Positions 17,850-27,148 of a DNA stretch of 64,000 bases are shown piece by piece. A model generated the notes under the pieces. That model saw nothing but the letters and a program-made list of their open reading frames with translations, was not told the origin of the DNA and ran no database searches. Every line of letters begins with the position of its first letter. Position 1 is the first letter of the stretch. The translations under genes and the position numbers were made by a program. This DNA comes from Kitasatospora sp. GP82 (GTDB lineage: Bacteria; Actinomycetota; Actinomycetes; Streptomycetales; Streptomycetaceae), in assembly GCF_029892105.1 (NCBI RefSeq), contig NZ_JARZAJ010000015.1, positions 124,001 to 188,000 on the forward strand, in the 5' to 3' direction.

Positions 17850-18317
17850 ATGTCCGCCGCAGTCGAGCAGGCCGCCCAGGCCCGCCTGATCGTCTCCACG
17901 CACCGCACCGCCCTGCTCGCGGTGACGCTGCGCTACTTCACCGAGGACCCACTGGCGATCCGGATGACCTTCCCCGCCGAGTACGCGCTGGAGGAGGCGG
18001 GTCCGGAGCCGACGCCGGCGCCCTTCGCCGAGGAGCCGGACAGCCCGCAACCGCCGCCCGGCGTCGAATGGGTCTTCGCCCGCCAGCTGCTGGCGGCCGG
18101 ACTCGACCTGCCCTCGGGGCTTGGCGATGTGCACGTCCGGCCGGCCCTGGGCCTGCGGACCATGGTCGAGCTGCGCGCGCCCGAGGGCGTCGCCCTGCTC
18201 CAGTTCGCCGAGCGGGACCTGCGGCGCTTCCTGTGGCGCAGCTACCTCGCCGTGCCCAAGGACCAGGAGCTGCGCCATCTGGACCCGGACCGGGCGCTGG
18301 CCGAGCTGCTCGGCTGA
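17850..18317 (+). CDS. second SsgA-like protein (SALP)
   Basis: A 155-residue SALP with a strong ribosome site (GGGAGGA). Core blocks are present: TALLAVTLRYFTEDPLAIRM, GVEWVFARQLLAAGLDLP, GLGDVHVRP and an acidic end HLDPDRALAELLG. It differs from the SALP at 5.5 kb by a ~20-residue Pro/Glu-rich insertion (about residues 48-66) inside the central sheet region. Two SALPs within 12.5 kb is unusual, as their genes are normally dispersed. It is probably developmentally regulated; the palindrome upstream may be its operator. Confidence 0.92.
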   Translation: MSAAVEQAAQARLIVSTHRTALLAVTLRYFTEDPLAIRMTFPAEYALEEAGPEPTPAPFAEEPDSPQPPPGVEWVFARQLLAAGLDLPSGLGDVHVRPALGLRTMVELRAPEGVALLQFAERDLRRFLWRSYLAVPKDQELRHLDPDRALAELLG

Positions 18318-18345
18318 CCGCAACGGCGCACGCAGGGCCCCGCAC

Positions 18346-18387
18346 GCGCCGCCCGGGGCGGACCCCACAGTCCGCCCCGGGCGGCGC
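18346..18387. terminator. bidirectional terminator
   Basis: An 18-bp perfect stem (GCGCCGCCCGGGGCGGAC with its complement) and a six-base loop sits between the convergent SALP and lysyltransferase genes and can serve both. Confidence 0.75.
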
Positions 18388-18417
18388 GGACTCCCGGCGT
18401 GAGCGGCCGTCACCCGG

Positions 18418-20937
18418 TCACGAGGAGAGCTTCCGCATCAGCCGGACGCCCTGGGCGGGTGTCAGGTGCGGCAGGTACGCCTTGCCGATGGCCCGGGTGA
18501 TGCTGGCCAGCGCGGCCGGGTCCGGGTAGGCCATGAACATCGGCCGGTACTCGGGCTGGAACTTGGCCTTGAAGGCGAGCAGCGAGCGGAAGCCGTAGAC
18601 CGGTTCCAGCACCTTGCCCATCCAGTCGAGCGTGCGCTGCAAGGCGGTGGGCGGCTCGCCCCGATCGGCGCGGGCCAGCGGGGCTCCGGAGAGGCTGAGG
18701 AAACGGGCGCCCTCCTCCTTGAAGCCGAGCGCGGCGGAGGCGATCAGGAACTCCATCACGCCCCGGAAGCCCTCGGCGCGGCGGCGCATGAAGTCCAGGG
18801 TCCAGCCGACCGGTTCGCCCAGCTCGTAGACCGGCATCCAGCTGGTGAGACCGTGCACGGTGCCCTCGCCGTCCACGGCGATCAGGATCCGCACCGCCGG
18901 GTCGGCCAGTTCGGCCAGACCGCCGAGGGTGAAGCCCATCTCGGGCAGGCCCTTGTCGGAGACCCACTCCTCGGAGATCGAACGGATCTGGTCCGTGATG
19001 GCGATCGGCGCGTCCTGGTAGCTCCACCACTCGGCGGTGATGCCCTGCTTGGCCGCCTTGTTCAGCGAGGTGCGGATGTCCTGCCACTTCTTGCCGGTGA
19101 AGGCGAGGCCGGGCAGCGGCACCACGGTGTCCTCGGCGACCTGGAGCGAGCGCCAGCCGAGCTCGTCGGCGGCGGCGACGGTGTCGGGGGTGACGCTGTA
19201 GAAGCAGGGCGTCCACCCCCGGGAGTCGCAGTACCCGGCGAATCCGGCCACCGCGCGCCGACGGGCCGCCGGTTCGCCGAAGGGGTCGCCGGTGGTGAGC
19301 GCGACGGTGGCGATCACCCGGTACGGGACGGCCGCCTTGCCGTCCTGGTCGAACCAGTAGTGGTTGCCGTCCCAGGTGGAGATGAAGGAGAGGGTAGAGC
19401 CGCCGTACTGGGTGAGCAGCTCGCGGGCGCGGGCCGCCGCCTCGGCGTCCGCGTGCACCACCGGGCGGCGGAAGGCCAGCAGCACCGCCGTCAGAGCTAC
19501 GGCCCAGAAGAGCAGCCCGCAGTAGATCTCCAGGGTCTGCGCCGTCCCGCCGACCGCGATCGGATACCCCGGCAGCAGGTCGTTGTACGCGGGCGGCAGC
19601 AGCTCCGAGGGCACCCCCGCGAGCAGCCGCCCGAGAGTGGCCGTCGGCTCGTACTGGTCCCTGACCAGCCAGCCGATCCCCACGAACGCGCCACAGCTGA
19701 GCAGCAGCGTCCCGCCGATCACCGCCGCCAGGCGGCGCAGGTCGCGGCGCGGCAGCCGCTGGTCGAAGCGCCGCCGGGTGACCAGCAGCAGCACCAGCAT
19801 CAGGACCGGCAGCAGCAGCGCCTCGCCGATCAGCTCGTAGAGGTAGCCCGTGCCGCCGTCGGCGGCGAAGTCCGCGTAGTTGAGGGCGAGCAGCCAGCCG
19901 AGGAGCCCGGTCCAGAGCAGCTCGGTGACGGCGGTGAGCCACCAGGCCGCCCGCAGGCCCCGGCGCAGGCCCTCGGCGAGCACCAGCAGCAGGACGGGCA
20001 TCAGGGCGGCCATCAGCCGGCCCGGGGAGTCGAAGAACCGCTGCGCCGAGTGTTCATGGGCACAGGCGGCGGTGGACTCCGCGCAGGCGTCGATCACCTC
20101 CTGGGCGGTGGGGACGTGCGAGAAGTAGAGGTCACCGAGGGTGTTGAACGGACCGATGGCGTCCGGGTAGAGCGAGGCGATCAGCGGTCCGAGCGCGGTG
20201 GCGAGCAGACAGAGGCCGACCAGCACCCGGGCCTCGCTGTGCGAGACCCGCTGCGGCCTGGCGGGCAGCCGACGCTGCATCAGCACACCGAGCGCCAGCC
20301 CGACCAGTGCCCCGGCCATCCGCTGGACGCTCTGCAGGTGGCCGACGTAGAGCATCATCACCAGCGGTACCAGCAGCACCAGAAGCCTCAGCCGTCGGCG
20401 CCAGAGCACGGTGAGCCGGTAGCTGAGCACGGCGGCCAGGGCGAACAGGCCGATGGCCGGGCCGACGGCCAGCTGGTCCTGGATGTCCAGGGTCCAGCCC
20501 AGGTCGGCGCTGATCCCGAGCCGGACGGCTCCGGTGCCCAGCAGGCTGCCGAGCACCTGCCCGGCCACCAGCACGGCGGCGGTCACCGGGGTGCCGATCC
20601 GCTGCTCGGCGGCGGGCCCGACCAGCAGCAGGATCAGGCTGGTCGCCACGTACGCGCCGATGCCCGAGCACCACAGCAGCGAGGCCAGTGGGGTCCACCA
20701 GCGGCCGTTCTCCAGGGTGAAGAGGCCGACCCCGGTGTGTTCGAGCAGCTGCTCGGGCGGCCCCTGGCCAAGACTCCCGGTGGCCCCGCCTACCGCCCAG
20801 AGCGCCACCAGCAGCGCGATGGTCAGCGGCGCGGTACGCAGCCGGGCGGCTATCGCGCCGAGGACGCGCAGCCAGCGGTGCCAGCCCCGTTCGGGCCGAG
20901 GGGTTCTGGGGCCGGGCTCCGGTGCGGTCTCGGTCAT
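18418..20937 (-). CDS. MprF-like lysyltransferase (DUF2156) with N-terminal membrane domain
   Basis: An 839-residue protein. The N-terminal ~500 residues contain around a dozen hydrophobic helices; the first six resemble a rhomboid-like fold (RWWTPLASLLWCSGIGAY). The C-terminal ~330 residues are a DUF2156 acyltransferase-like domain, with GGSTLSFISTWDGNHYWF, AGFAGYCDSRGWTPCFYS, MEFLIASAALGFKEEGARFL and YGFRSLLAFKAKFQPEYRPMF. Such enzymes transfer lysine or another amino acid from tRNA to phosphatidylglycerol, reducing membrane charge. The start codon overlaps the stop of the upstream esterase gene (ATGA), so the two should be made together. Amino-acid specificity cannot be read from sequence. 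Confidence 0.87.
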   Translation of the reverse strand: MTETAPEPGPRTPRPERGWHRWLRVLGAIAARLRTAPLTIALLVALWAVGGATGSLGQGPPEQLLEHTGVGLFTLENGRWWTPLASLLWCSGIGAYVATSLILLLVGPAAEQRIGTPVTAAVLVAGQVLGSLLGTGAVRLGISADLGWTLDIQDQLAVGPAIGLFALAAVLSYRLTVLWRRRLRLLVLLVPLVMMLYVGHLQSVQRMAGALVGLALGVLMQRRLPARPQRVSHSEARVLVGLCLLATALGPLIASLYPDAIGPFNTLGDLYFSHVPTAQEVIDACAESTAACAHEHSAQRFFDSPGRLMAALMPVLLLVLAEGLRRGLRAAWWLTAVTELLWTGLLGWLLALNYADFAADGGTGYLYELIGEALLLPVLMLVLLLVTRRRFDQRLPRRDLRRLAAVIGGTLLLSCGAFVGIGWLVRDQYEPTATLGRLLAGVPSELLPPAYNDLLPGYPIAVGGTAQTLEIYCGLLFWAVALTAVLLAFRRPVVHADAEAAARARELLTQYGGSTLSFISTWDGNHYWFDQDGKAAVPYRVIATVALTTGDPFGEPAARRRAVAGFAGYCDSRGWTPCFYSVTPDTVAAADELGWRSLQVAEDTVVPLPGLAFTGKKWQDIRTSLNKAAKQGITAEWWSYQDAPIAITDQIRSISEEWVSDKGLPEMGFTLGGLAELADPAVRILIAVDGEGTVHGLTSWMPVYELGEPVGWTLDFMRRRAEGFRGVMEFLIASAALGFKEEGARFLSLSGAPLARADRGEPPTALQRTLDWMGKVLEPVYGFRSLLAFKAKFQPEYRPMFMAYPDPAALASITRAIGKAYLPHLTPAQGVRLMRKLSS

Positions 20938-22265
20938 CGGATCAGTCCCGTCTGCTGGGCCAGCCAGGGGAGGTTCTGGCCGAGCCCGGCCCGGAAGGTG
21001 TTCCAGTCATGCCCGCCGGGCACGGTGGCGAACCTGGCCTGCATCCCGGCCCCGACGGCGACCGCGTAGACCTTGCGCTGCTGCGGCCCGTACTCCTTGT
21101 CGCCCGCGCCCACGACGAAGGAGGCCGCGGTGTCGGGGAACTGCCGGCCTGCCATGACATGCAGCGGATCGACGGCCTCGAAGGCGGCCTCGTCGCCACC
21201 GAACGCCTCCTTGACGGTCTTGCGGTGGCTGCCCAGCGTCGGCTCCTGCTGGCCGGAGATGTCCAGGAAGGCGCCGTACACCTGGGGGGCGTTGACGGCG
21301 AGCTGGAGGGAGCAGGTGCCGCCGAGGGAGAGCCCGCCGATCGCGAGGGAGCGGCGGCCGGTGGCGGTCTGGAGGTGCGAGTGGATCCAGTCAGGGACGT
21401 CCTCGGCCAGGTAGGTCTGCGACCTGGCGATCCGGGAGTCCATGCACAGGGGGTTGCCCCAGGTCGAGCCGATCTGGTCGACGACCACCACGATGGGGGC
21501 GAGGCCGTCGTGCTGGGCGGCGAAGGCGTCCAGCTGCTCGGGGAGCTTGCCGGAGTTGACCCAGTCGGCGGGCGCTCCCGGTTGACCCGCCATCAGCACC
21601 AGGGCGGGCAGCAGCGGCCGGGGGTCGGCCTGGTAGGCGGGCGGCAGGTAGACGTACGCGCCCCGGGCCCTGAAGCCGGACTTGGTGCCGGGTATCGGCG
21701 CGGTGGAGACGGTGCCCTTTCCGGGCAGGTCCGCGGGCCGGTGCCAGACCTCGGCGAGCGTCCCGCCGGGCGGGGCGGCGACGGTGTCCGCCGCCGTGCT
21801 GCTGGACAGCCTGTGGGCCTTGCCGAACCAGGAGGCGGCCAGCACCCGAGGCGTCGGGTACTGGTCGAAGAACCGGTTGACCTGGGAGGCGGACATCACC
21901 AGGACCAGCAGGGCGGCGAGCAGTACGCCGAGGCGGCCGCGCCGGCGCAGCAGGCGCGGCGGGAAGAGCCGGATCAGCATGAGGAGCAGGGCCAGGATGC
22001 CGACGCCGATCCACGCGGTCACCCGGTGCGGCAGGCTGTCGGGGAAGGGCTGCCACCAGTCGTCCACGGCGAACTGCAACAGCACGGTGAGCACCGCCGC
22101 CACCACCACCGCGCACGGGAAGCGGCGGCTCCACCAGTGCCGACCGCGGGAGACCGCGAGGACCGGCAGGGCGGCAAGGCCCAGCGCCAGCACGGTGTAC
22201 GGGACGGCGCCGTGGGTCAGCGACCAGTCGGCCGGGTTCCACGCCGCCAGCGGCCGGCTGCTCAT
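20934..22265 (-). CDS. membrane-anchored esterase (PF00756-type)
   Basis: A 443-residue protein with four hydrophobic helices in the first ~130 residues, then an extracytoplasmic esterase domain. The nucleophile elbow is GGLSLGGTCS (Ser313), a His lies in PGGHDWNTF near the C-terminus, and YVYLPPAY marks the family. Related proteins include mycolyltransferase-like and esterase D-like acyl hydrolases. It overlaps the lysyltransferase gene by four bases and probably deacylates or acylates an envelope lipid. A clear paralogue of the same architecture lies at 47.0-48.3 kb. Confidence 0.85.
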   Translation of the reverse strand: MSSRPLAAWNPADWSLTHGAVPYTVLALGLAALPVLAVSRGRHWWSRRFPCAVVVAAVLTVLLQFAVDDWWQPFPDSLPHRVTAWIGVGILALLLMLIRLFPPRLLRRRGRLGVLLAALLVLVMSASQVNRFFDQYPTPRVLAASWFGKAHRLSSSTAADTVAAPPGGTLAEVWHRPADLPGKGTVSTAPIPGTKSGFRARGAYVYLPPAYQADPRPLLPALVLMAGQPGAPADWVNSGKLPEQLDAFAAQHDGLAPIVVVVDQIGSTWGNPLCMDSRIARSQTYLAEDVPDWIHSHLQTATGRRSLAIGGLSLGGTCSLQLAVNAPQVYGAFLDISGQQEPTLGSHRKTVKEAFGGDEAAFEAVDPLHVMAGRQFPDTAASFVVGAGDKEYGPQQRKVYAVAVGAGMQARFATVPGGHDWNTFRAGLGQNLPWLAQQTGLIR

Positions 22266-22335
22266 CGTGCTCCTCAGTACTGTTGTCCGGGTGGATCGCC
22301 TGGCGTACGCGGCGCGGCCGGCGGCCGCTGCCCGG

Positions 22336-22971
22336 TCAGCTGCCGGGCAGGCTGCGCACCAGGTGGGCGAAGACCACGACGTTCGCGTCGTAGCCCTTCG
22401 CCGCGCTGAAACCGCCGCCGCAGGTGATCAGCCTCAGCTGCGAGTCGGGGGCCGGGCCGTACACCTTCGCGTCCGGGAAGCCCTTCTTGGAGTAGACCTC
22501 GACGGCGTCCACGACGAAGAAGGCCGAGCCCCGGTCCTCACCGGTGATCTCCACCTGGTCGCCCTTGTGCAGGGTGCCGAGGTCGTAGAAGACGGCGGGA
22601 CCGTCCCGGGTGTCGACGTGCCCGGCCACGATCGCGGTTCCGCGCTGGCCCGGGGTGATGCCGTCGCGGTACCAGCCCGTCAGATTGCGGTCGGTGTCGG
22701 CCGGGGCCTGGAGCCGTCCGGCGGAGTCCAGGCCGAGGCCGGTGACGGGGGCGTCCACCCGCAGGGCCGGGATCCTGATCCGGGTCGGCACGGCGCGGGC
22801 GCGGGGCGGGACGAGCAGCGCGGGTGAGGTGGCACCGCCGAAACCCTGGGCGAGGCTGGGCAGCGGAGGCAGGTGCAGGCCGCCGCCGTGCACCATCCAG
22901 GCGCCGAGCACCAGGGCGGTGCCTGCCGCCAGCGTTCCCGGCCAGGGACTTCTGTCCGGCTGCCCGCCCAC
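22336..22971 (-). CDS. class F sortase
   Basis: A 211-residue protein, GTG start, with an N-terminal hydrophobic anchor (about residues 12-28). The sortase core has TAIVAGHVDTRDGPAVFYDL with catalytic His118 and LITCGGGF with catalytic Cys184, followed by ANVVVFAHL. Class F sortases of actinobacteria have poorly known substrates; no LPXTG-type protein is adjacent. The catalytic Arg is not obvious: no Arg follows Cys184 until residue 206. It sits 70 bases upstream of the esterase on the same strand and may be part of the same envelope operon. Confidence 0.9.
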   Translation of the reverse strand: MGGQPDRSPWPGTLAAGTALVLGAWMVHGGGLHLPPLPSLAQGFGGATSPALLVPPRARAVPTRIRIPALRVDAPVTGLGLDSAGRLQAPADTDRNLTGWYRDGITPGQRGTAIVAGHVDTRDGPAVFYDLGTLHKGDQVEITGEDRGSAFFVVDAVEVYSKKGFPDAKVYGPAPDSQLRLITCGGGFSAAKGYDANVVVFAHLVRSLPGS

Positions 22972-23174
22972 CCGTACTCCCTCTGCGCTCCGCTGTCCGA
23001 CGATCCACCCCAGTCAACCGCCGTCATCGGCCCGGGACATCCGCAACCGGTCGGATCCCCTACCCCCCATTCGGCCGGGGCGGCACCGATGACCGCAGCT
23101 CACCGCCCTGACGTCCGGTCACCCGCACTCCCCCTCCCGCCCTGCCCCGAACGGGTGAGCTCCTCGAGGGAGCC

Positions 23175-23579
23175 TCAGGGGCGCGGGGCCGTGCGCAGCC
23201 GCGGCCAGGTCAGGAAGCCCTCGGCGAGCGCGTTGGCCAGGGCGATCGCGGGCAGCTCGGAGGACTTCTCGTACAGCAGGAAGCGCGGCTCCCACACCGG
23301 TTGGTACTTGGCGTTGGCGCGGTAGAGCGACTCCAGCTGCCACCAGCGGGAGAGGAAGCGCAGCACCGAGCGGGAGAGCCGCAGTAAGACCACATGGTGG
23401 ATGTGCAGGCCGCCCGGAGTGACATTGCCCGGCCACCAGCTGGTGCCGCGTCGGATCATCCGGACGCCGAAGCGGATGAACAGGAACGAGCCGATCAGCC
23501 CGAGCAGCAGCAGGAAGAGCGGCTGACGACCGGACTCGACGATCCGGTCCCGGTAGGCGTCAAGTACCGGCTGCCACAT
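23175..23579 (-). pseudogene. chimeric ORF: HIHH membrane protein head fused to lysyltransferase tail
   Basis: A 134-residue frame. Residues 1-~64 ([15 protein letters not shown], one membrane helix, [17 protein letters not shown]) match the start of a conserved actinobacterial multi-helix membrane protein that normally continues for ~150 more residues. Residues ~66-126 ([53 protein letters not shown]) match instead the extreme C-terminus of a DUF2156 lysyltransferase. The last codons run into a CAGGGGCGCGGGG intergenic repeat. The simplest reading is a deletion joining two neighbouring genes in frame. Whether the product is stable is unknown. Confidence 0.65.
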
Positions 23580-23812
23580 GACTGGCGCACCTCCGGGTCC
23601 CGGGCCGACCGGTAGCTGCGCCGGGCGGGTGAGTCGTACGGCCGCGGGCCTGGAGATCACCCTACGCCTGCGCCCCGCCTCCCCGAGCCGACGGTGCGTC
23701 ACATGCGATGCTGTGGCCCGATCCGGCCCGCACCGATGCAGCGATCGGAGTTCTCGGACCGCCGACCCCACCGCACGGCCACCCCATCGCGTGGCCGGCC
23801 CCAGGAACGGAC

Positions 23813-25099
23813 GTGATCATGGACGCGCTCTCCCGCAGGACCCTGCTCGCCGCCGGCGCCGGTGCCGCGGCCACCCTGGCCGCCGGCTGCGCGGGCACCA
23901 GGGGCAGCAACGGCGAGCACGCGGCCCCCCCGCCCGAGGACGCCGCCGCGGGACGTCCCGGTGGACCTCCCAAGCCCGCCGCCGTCCTGATCGGGGACGG
24001 CTCCACCTCCGACACCGGCCCCCAGCCGCACCAGCCGAAGGCCGAACCGCTCGGGCCCGGCGAACGGCCACCGCAGTTCGTGGTCTTCTCCTGGGACGGC
24101 GCGGGCGAGATGGACAACCGGCTGTTCAGCCGCTTCCGGAAGCTCGCCAAGGAGCACCGGGCCTCGATGACCTTCTTCCTCAGCGGCCTCTACCTGCTGC
24201 CCGAGTCCAAACGGGAGCTCTACAACCCGCCGCAGCACCCGACCGGTGCCAGTGACATCGGCTACCTCAGCGACCAGCACATCCACGACACCCTGGAGCA
24301 GCTCGGCGCCGCCTGGGCGGAGGGGCACGAGATCGGCACCCACTTCAACGGCCACTTCTGCGGCACCACCGGGGTCGCCAACTGGTCCCCCGAGGAGTGG
24401 GACAGCGAGATCGGGCAGGCGATGGACTTCGTCATGAACTGGAAGACCAACACCGGCTTCACCGACCTGCCCGCGCTGCCCTTCGACTACCGCAAGGAGC
24501 TGATCGGCGGCCGCACCCCGTGTCTGGAGGGCCAGCGCACCCTGCTGCCGACGGCCGCCCAGCGCGGCTGGAAGTACGACAGCAGCGGGCCCGGCGGGCT
24601 CCAGATGTGGCCGCAGAAGTTCCAGGGCGGCGCACTGTGGGACTTCCCGCTGCAGTCCATCCCCTTCCCCGGGCACAGCTTCCAGGTGCTGTCGATGGAC
24701 TACAACATCATGTACAACCAGTCCGGCGCCAACACCAAGGGCGACTCCGGTATGTACTCGGCCTGGCGCACCCAGGCGCGTGACTCCTACCTTGCGGGCT
24801 TCGAGCGGGCGTACGCCACCAACCGGGCACCGTTCTACATCGGCAACCACTTCGAGCAGTGGAACGGCGGCATCTACATGGACGCCGTCGAGGAGACCCT
24901 CAAAACGATCGCCGGACGGCCCGAGGTCCGGCTGGTGTCGTTCCGTCAGCTGGTGGAGTGGCTGGAGGTCCAGGACCCGGCGGTGCTGCGCAAGCTCCAG
25001 TCGCTCAGCCCCGGCGAAGCGCCGGCCGGGGGCTGGAAGACCCTCCTGGGCGTCCCCCGCCCGGCTCCCGCGCCGGCCTCGCCTTCGGCACGGGCCTGA
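23813..25099 (+). CDS. polysaccharide deacetylase-like lipoprotein
   Basis: A protein of 428 residues if the GTG at 23813 is used (AGGAACGG, six-base spacing); an ATG two codons later is the alternative. The N-terminus reads [13 protein letters not shown] then LAAGC, a twin-arginine-type signal with a lipobox, so the mature protein should be lipid-anchored. The main domain has [14 protein letters not shown] and [13 protein letters not shown], matching the NodB Asp and the HxxxH metal motif in altered form, and ends with [15 protein letters not shown] and [12 protein letters not shown]. It probably acts on a cell-wall or secreted polysaccharide, possibly without classical deacetylase activity. 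Confidence 0.78.
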   Translation: MIMDALSRRTLLAAGAGAAATLAAGCAGTRGSNGEHAAPPPEDAAAGRPGGPPKPAAVLIGDGSTSDTGPQPHQPKAEPLGPGERPPQFVVFSWDGAGEMDNRLFSRFRKLAKEHRASMTFFLSGLYLLPESKRELYNPPQHPTGASDIGYLSDQHIHDTLEQLGAAWAEGHEIGTHFNGHFCGTTGVANWSPEEWDSEIGQAMDFVMNWKTNTGFTDLPALPFDYRKELIGGRTPCLEGQRTLLPTAAQRGWKYDSSGPGGLQMWPQKFQGGALWDFPLQSIPFPGHSFQVLSMDYNIMYNQSGANTKGDSGMYSAWRTQARDSYLAGFERAYATNRAPFYIGNHFEQWNGGIYMDAVEETLKTIAGRPEVRLVSFRQLVEWLEVQDPAVLRKLQSLSPGEAPAGGWKTLLGVPRPAPAPASPSARA

Positions 25100-25130
25100 G
25101 CCTCCGACCCGCGGTCAGGCCGTCCCGCGG

Positions 25131-26576
25131 TCAGGTCCGGTTCCGTACCCGTCCCGAGACCAGAGCGCCGAACAGCACCACCGCGGTCATCACCAGGAAG
25201 ATCACCGCGAACGCGGCCGCCGGTACCGGCGAGTCCTGGGCGGCCGCCACCGAGCCGCCGCCCAGGCCCGCGAACAGCACTCCGGCCAGGCCGATCAGCA
25301 GCACATTGCCCAGCGCATCGCTCATCTGCAGCGAGGCCGAGTTGGCACCGGCGTCCTCGGGAGCCGACAGCTTCATCATCAGCACGCTGACGCTCGCCAC
25401 CGTCAGGCCCATGCCCACCCCGCCCACGGCCCAGGCGAGCGCCGCGACCCAGACCGGGACCGCCGGGACAAGCACCAGCGCCGCTCCGGCTATCGCCACC
25501 GCCGTGAGCACGAAGCCGGTCCTGATCATCGCCTCCCGGTAGCGCTGCGCACCCGGACGGCCCTGGAGCCAGGAACCCAGCGCCCAGGAGAGCCCACCGC
25601 TGGTCAGGGTCAGCCCGGCCATCGTCGGGGAGAGCCCGCGCCGGGTCACCATCATCAGCGGGATGAAAGCCTCCGCCGCGAAGAACGCACCCGCCGCCAC
25701 CCCGCGCAGCAGGATCACCGTCGGCAGTCCGCGCGCCGCCCGCAGTGTCCCCGGTGGCAGCAGCCGCAGCACGGCCGGGAGCAGCAGCCCGGCCCCCGCC
25801 ACCGCCGGAACCAGCGCCGGCGGGTCGAGCCGCTGACCCGCGTACTGCAGCAGTCCCGCACCCAGTGCCGCCATCGCCGCGAGCGCTGTACGCCGCCGGT
25901 CGAACTCGGGGCCCGCCGCCGTCTCCAGCTTCCTCTGCTCCTGCTCGCTCCGGCGCAGCGCCGGTCCCATCACGGCCAGCGGCAGCAGGATCAGTACCGG
26001 TACGGACAGGAACACCCAGCGCCAGCCCAGGTGCTGGGTCACCGCACCGGACACCAGCGGGCCGACGATCGAGGGCAGCACCCAGGCCGAGGAGAACGCC
26101 GCGAACACCGACGGACGCAACCGCTCCGGGAAGGCCCGCCCGACCACGACGTACAGGGCGACGATCACCAGCCCCCCGCCGAGCCCCTGGATCGCCCGGC
26201 CCGCCACGAACAGCCACATGTCCGGGGCCGTTCCCGCGACCACGAGCCCGGCCCCGAACACCACTATCCCGGTGAACAGCGGCGCCATCGGGCCCCTGCG
26301 GTCGCACCACTGCCCGGAGACCACCAGCGCGAACAGCGTGCTGGTGAAGTAGCCGGAGAAGGCGAAGGCGTACAACCCGAGGCCGTCCAGCTGCCGGGCC
26401 GCCACCGGCATCGCGGTGTTCACGGCGGTCGCCTCGAAGGCCAGCAGCAGCACCACCGAGACGATCCCCAGCGTCAGCGCCCGGTACGGGCTGCTGAGTA
26501 CGCCTCCGGTGTCCGTGCCAACTGCCGGCGTAGGTGTCCTGGGCGGGGTCTCGGAGGTGGGAAAGGCTGTGGTCAT
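25131..26576 (-). CDS. MFS transporter (14-helix drug exporter type)
   Basis: A 481-residue protein with about fourteen hydrophobic helices. The first loop motif is GQWCDRRGPM (MFS motif A), FVAGRAIQGLGGGLVIVAL is motif C-like, and LGWRWVFL is typical of DHA2-type exporters. A ~25-residue polar N-terminus precedes helix 1. The substrate is unknown. No ribosome site precedes the ATG and a TACGAT box lies seven bases upstream, so the message is probably leaderless. The neighbouring SMR pump suggests a small efflux group. Confidence 0.9.
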   Translation of the reverse strand: MTTAFPTSETPPRTPTPAVGTDTGGVLSSPYRALTLGIVSVVLLLAFEATAVNTAMPVAARQLDGLGLYAFAFSGYFTSTLFALVVSGQWCDRRGPMAPLFTGIVVFGAGLVVAGTAPDMWLFVAGRAIQGLGGGLVIVALYVVVGRAFPERLRPSVFAAFSSAWVLPSIVGPLVSGAVTQHLGWRWVFLSVPVLILLPLAVMGPALRRSEQEQRKLETAAGPEFDRRRTALAAMAALGAGLLQYAGQRLDPPALVPAVAGAGLLLPAVLRLLPPGTLRAARGLPTVILLRGVAAGAFFAAEAFIPLMMVTRRGLSPTMAGLTLTSGGLSWALGSWLQGRPGAQRYREAMIRTGFVLTAVAIAGAALVLVPAVPVWVAALAWAVGGVGMGLTVASVSVLMMKLSAPEDAGANSASLQMSDALGNVLLIGLAGVLFAGLGGGSVAAAQDSPVPAAAFAVIFLVMTAVVLFGALVSGRVRNRT

Positions 26577-26583
26577 GCCGATA

Positions 26584-26589
26584 ATCGTA
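26584..26589 (-). promoter_or_regulatory. putative -10 box of leaderless MFS mRNA
   Basis: On the minus strand TACGAT lies seven bases before the ATG, which places transcription start at or next to the start codon. GCCTATTGGC, a short inverted repeat just upstream, may be an operator. Confidence 0.4.
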
Positions 26590-26674
26590 AGTGCCTATTG
26601 GCTGTTTGACTCCTGACCTGCAGTCCCGCAGCTCCTCCCCCTTCGGTCCTAGGACCGCGAGACCGCAACAGGCG

Positions 26675-26989
26675 TCAGTGCAGCACCTTGAGCCCCACCA
26701 CACCGCCGAGAATCAGCACCAGACAGGTCACCCGGGCCGCCGTCACCGCGTCCCCCATCACCGCCATGCCGTACAGCGCCGTACCGATCGCGCCGATCCC
26801 CACCCACACCGCATAGCCCGTACCGAGCGGGATGCCGCGCATCGCATACGCCAGCCCGCCCATGCTCAGCGCCAGCGCCACCGTGAACACCAGGCTCGGC
26901 ACCGGCCGCGAGAACCCCTTCGACGCCTCCAGGGCAACCGCCCACACCGTCTCCAGCACACCGGCGACGATCAGAACCACCCAGGCCAT
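26675..26989 (-). CDS. sugE: SMR family exporter, SugE/Gdx type
   Basis: A 104-residue protein with four membrane helices. AWVVLIVAGVLETVWAVALE carries the essential Glu of the small multidrug resistance family in the SugE-type context; GTGYAVWVGIGAIGTAL and the final LGGVVGLKVLH agree. SugE/Gdx proteins export guanidinium and some quaternary ammonium compounds as antiparallel dimers. GGAGGAG precedes the ATG. An upstream in-frame ATG adding 25 Arg/Glu-rich residues is less likely. I looked for a guanidine riboswitch in the leader and saw none. Confidence 0.88.
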   Translation of the reverse strand: MAWVVLIVAGVLETVWAVALEASKGFSRPVPSLVFTVALALSMGGLAYAMRGIPLGTGYAVWVGIGAIGTALYGMAVMGDAVTAARVTCLVLILGGVVGLKVLH

Positions 26990-27148
26990 GACCCGACTCT
27001 CCTCCGCAGTTGTGGACGGCCGAGCCTCACTGGGCTCTGCCGCTGTACTGCGCCGTCTTGTCATACCGGGTACGACGCGCCTCGTCCGGGGCGATCAACT
27101 CACCTGCGTTCGATTCTTCCGGTCGACCGTAGCACACGCCGACACACA

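Noticed and set aside
26990-27125. Guanidine riboswitch upstream of the SMR exporter
   Set aside because: The leader lacks the paired ACGR hairpins of class II and the conserved core of class I as I remember them.
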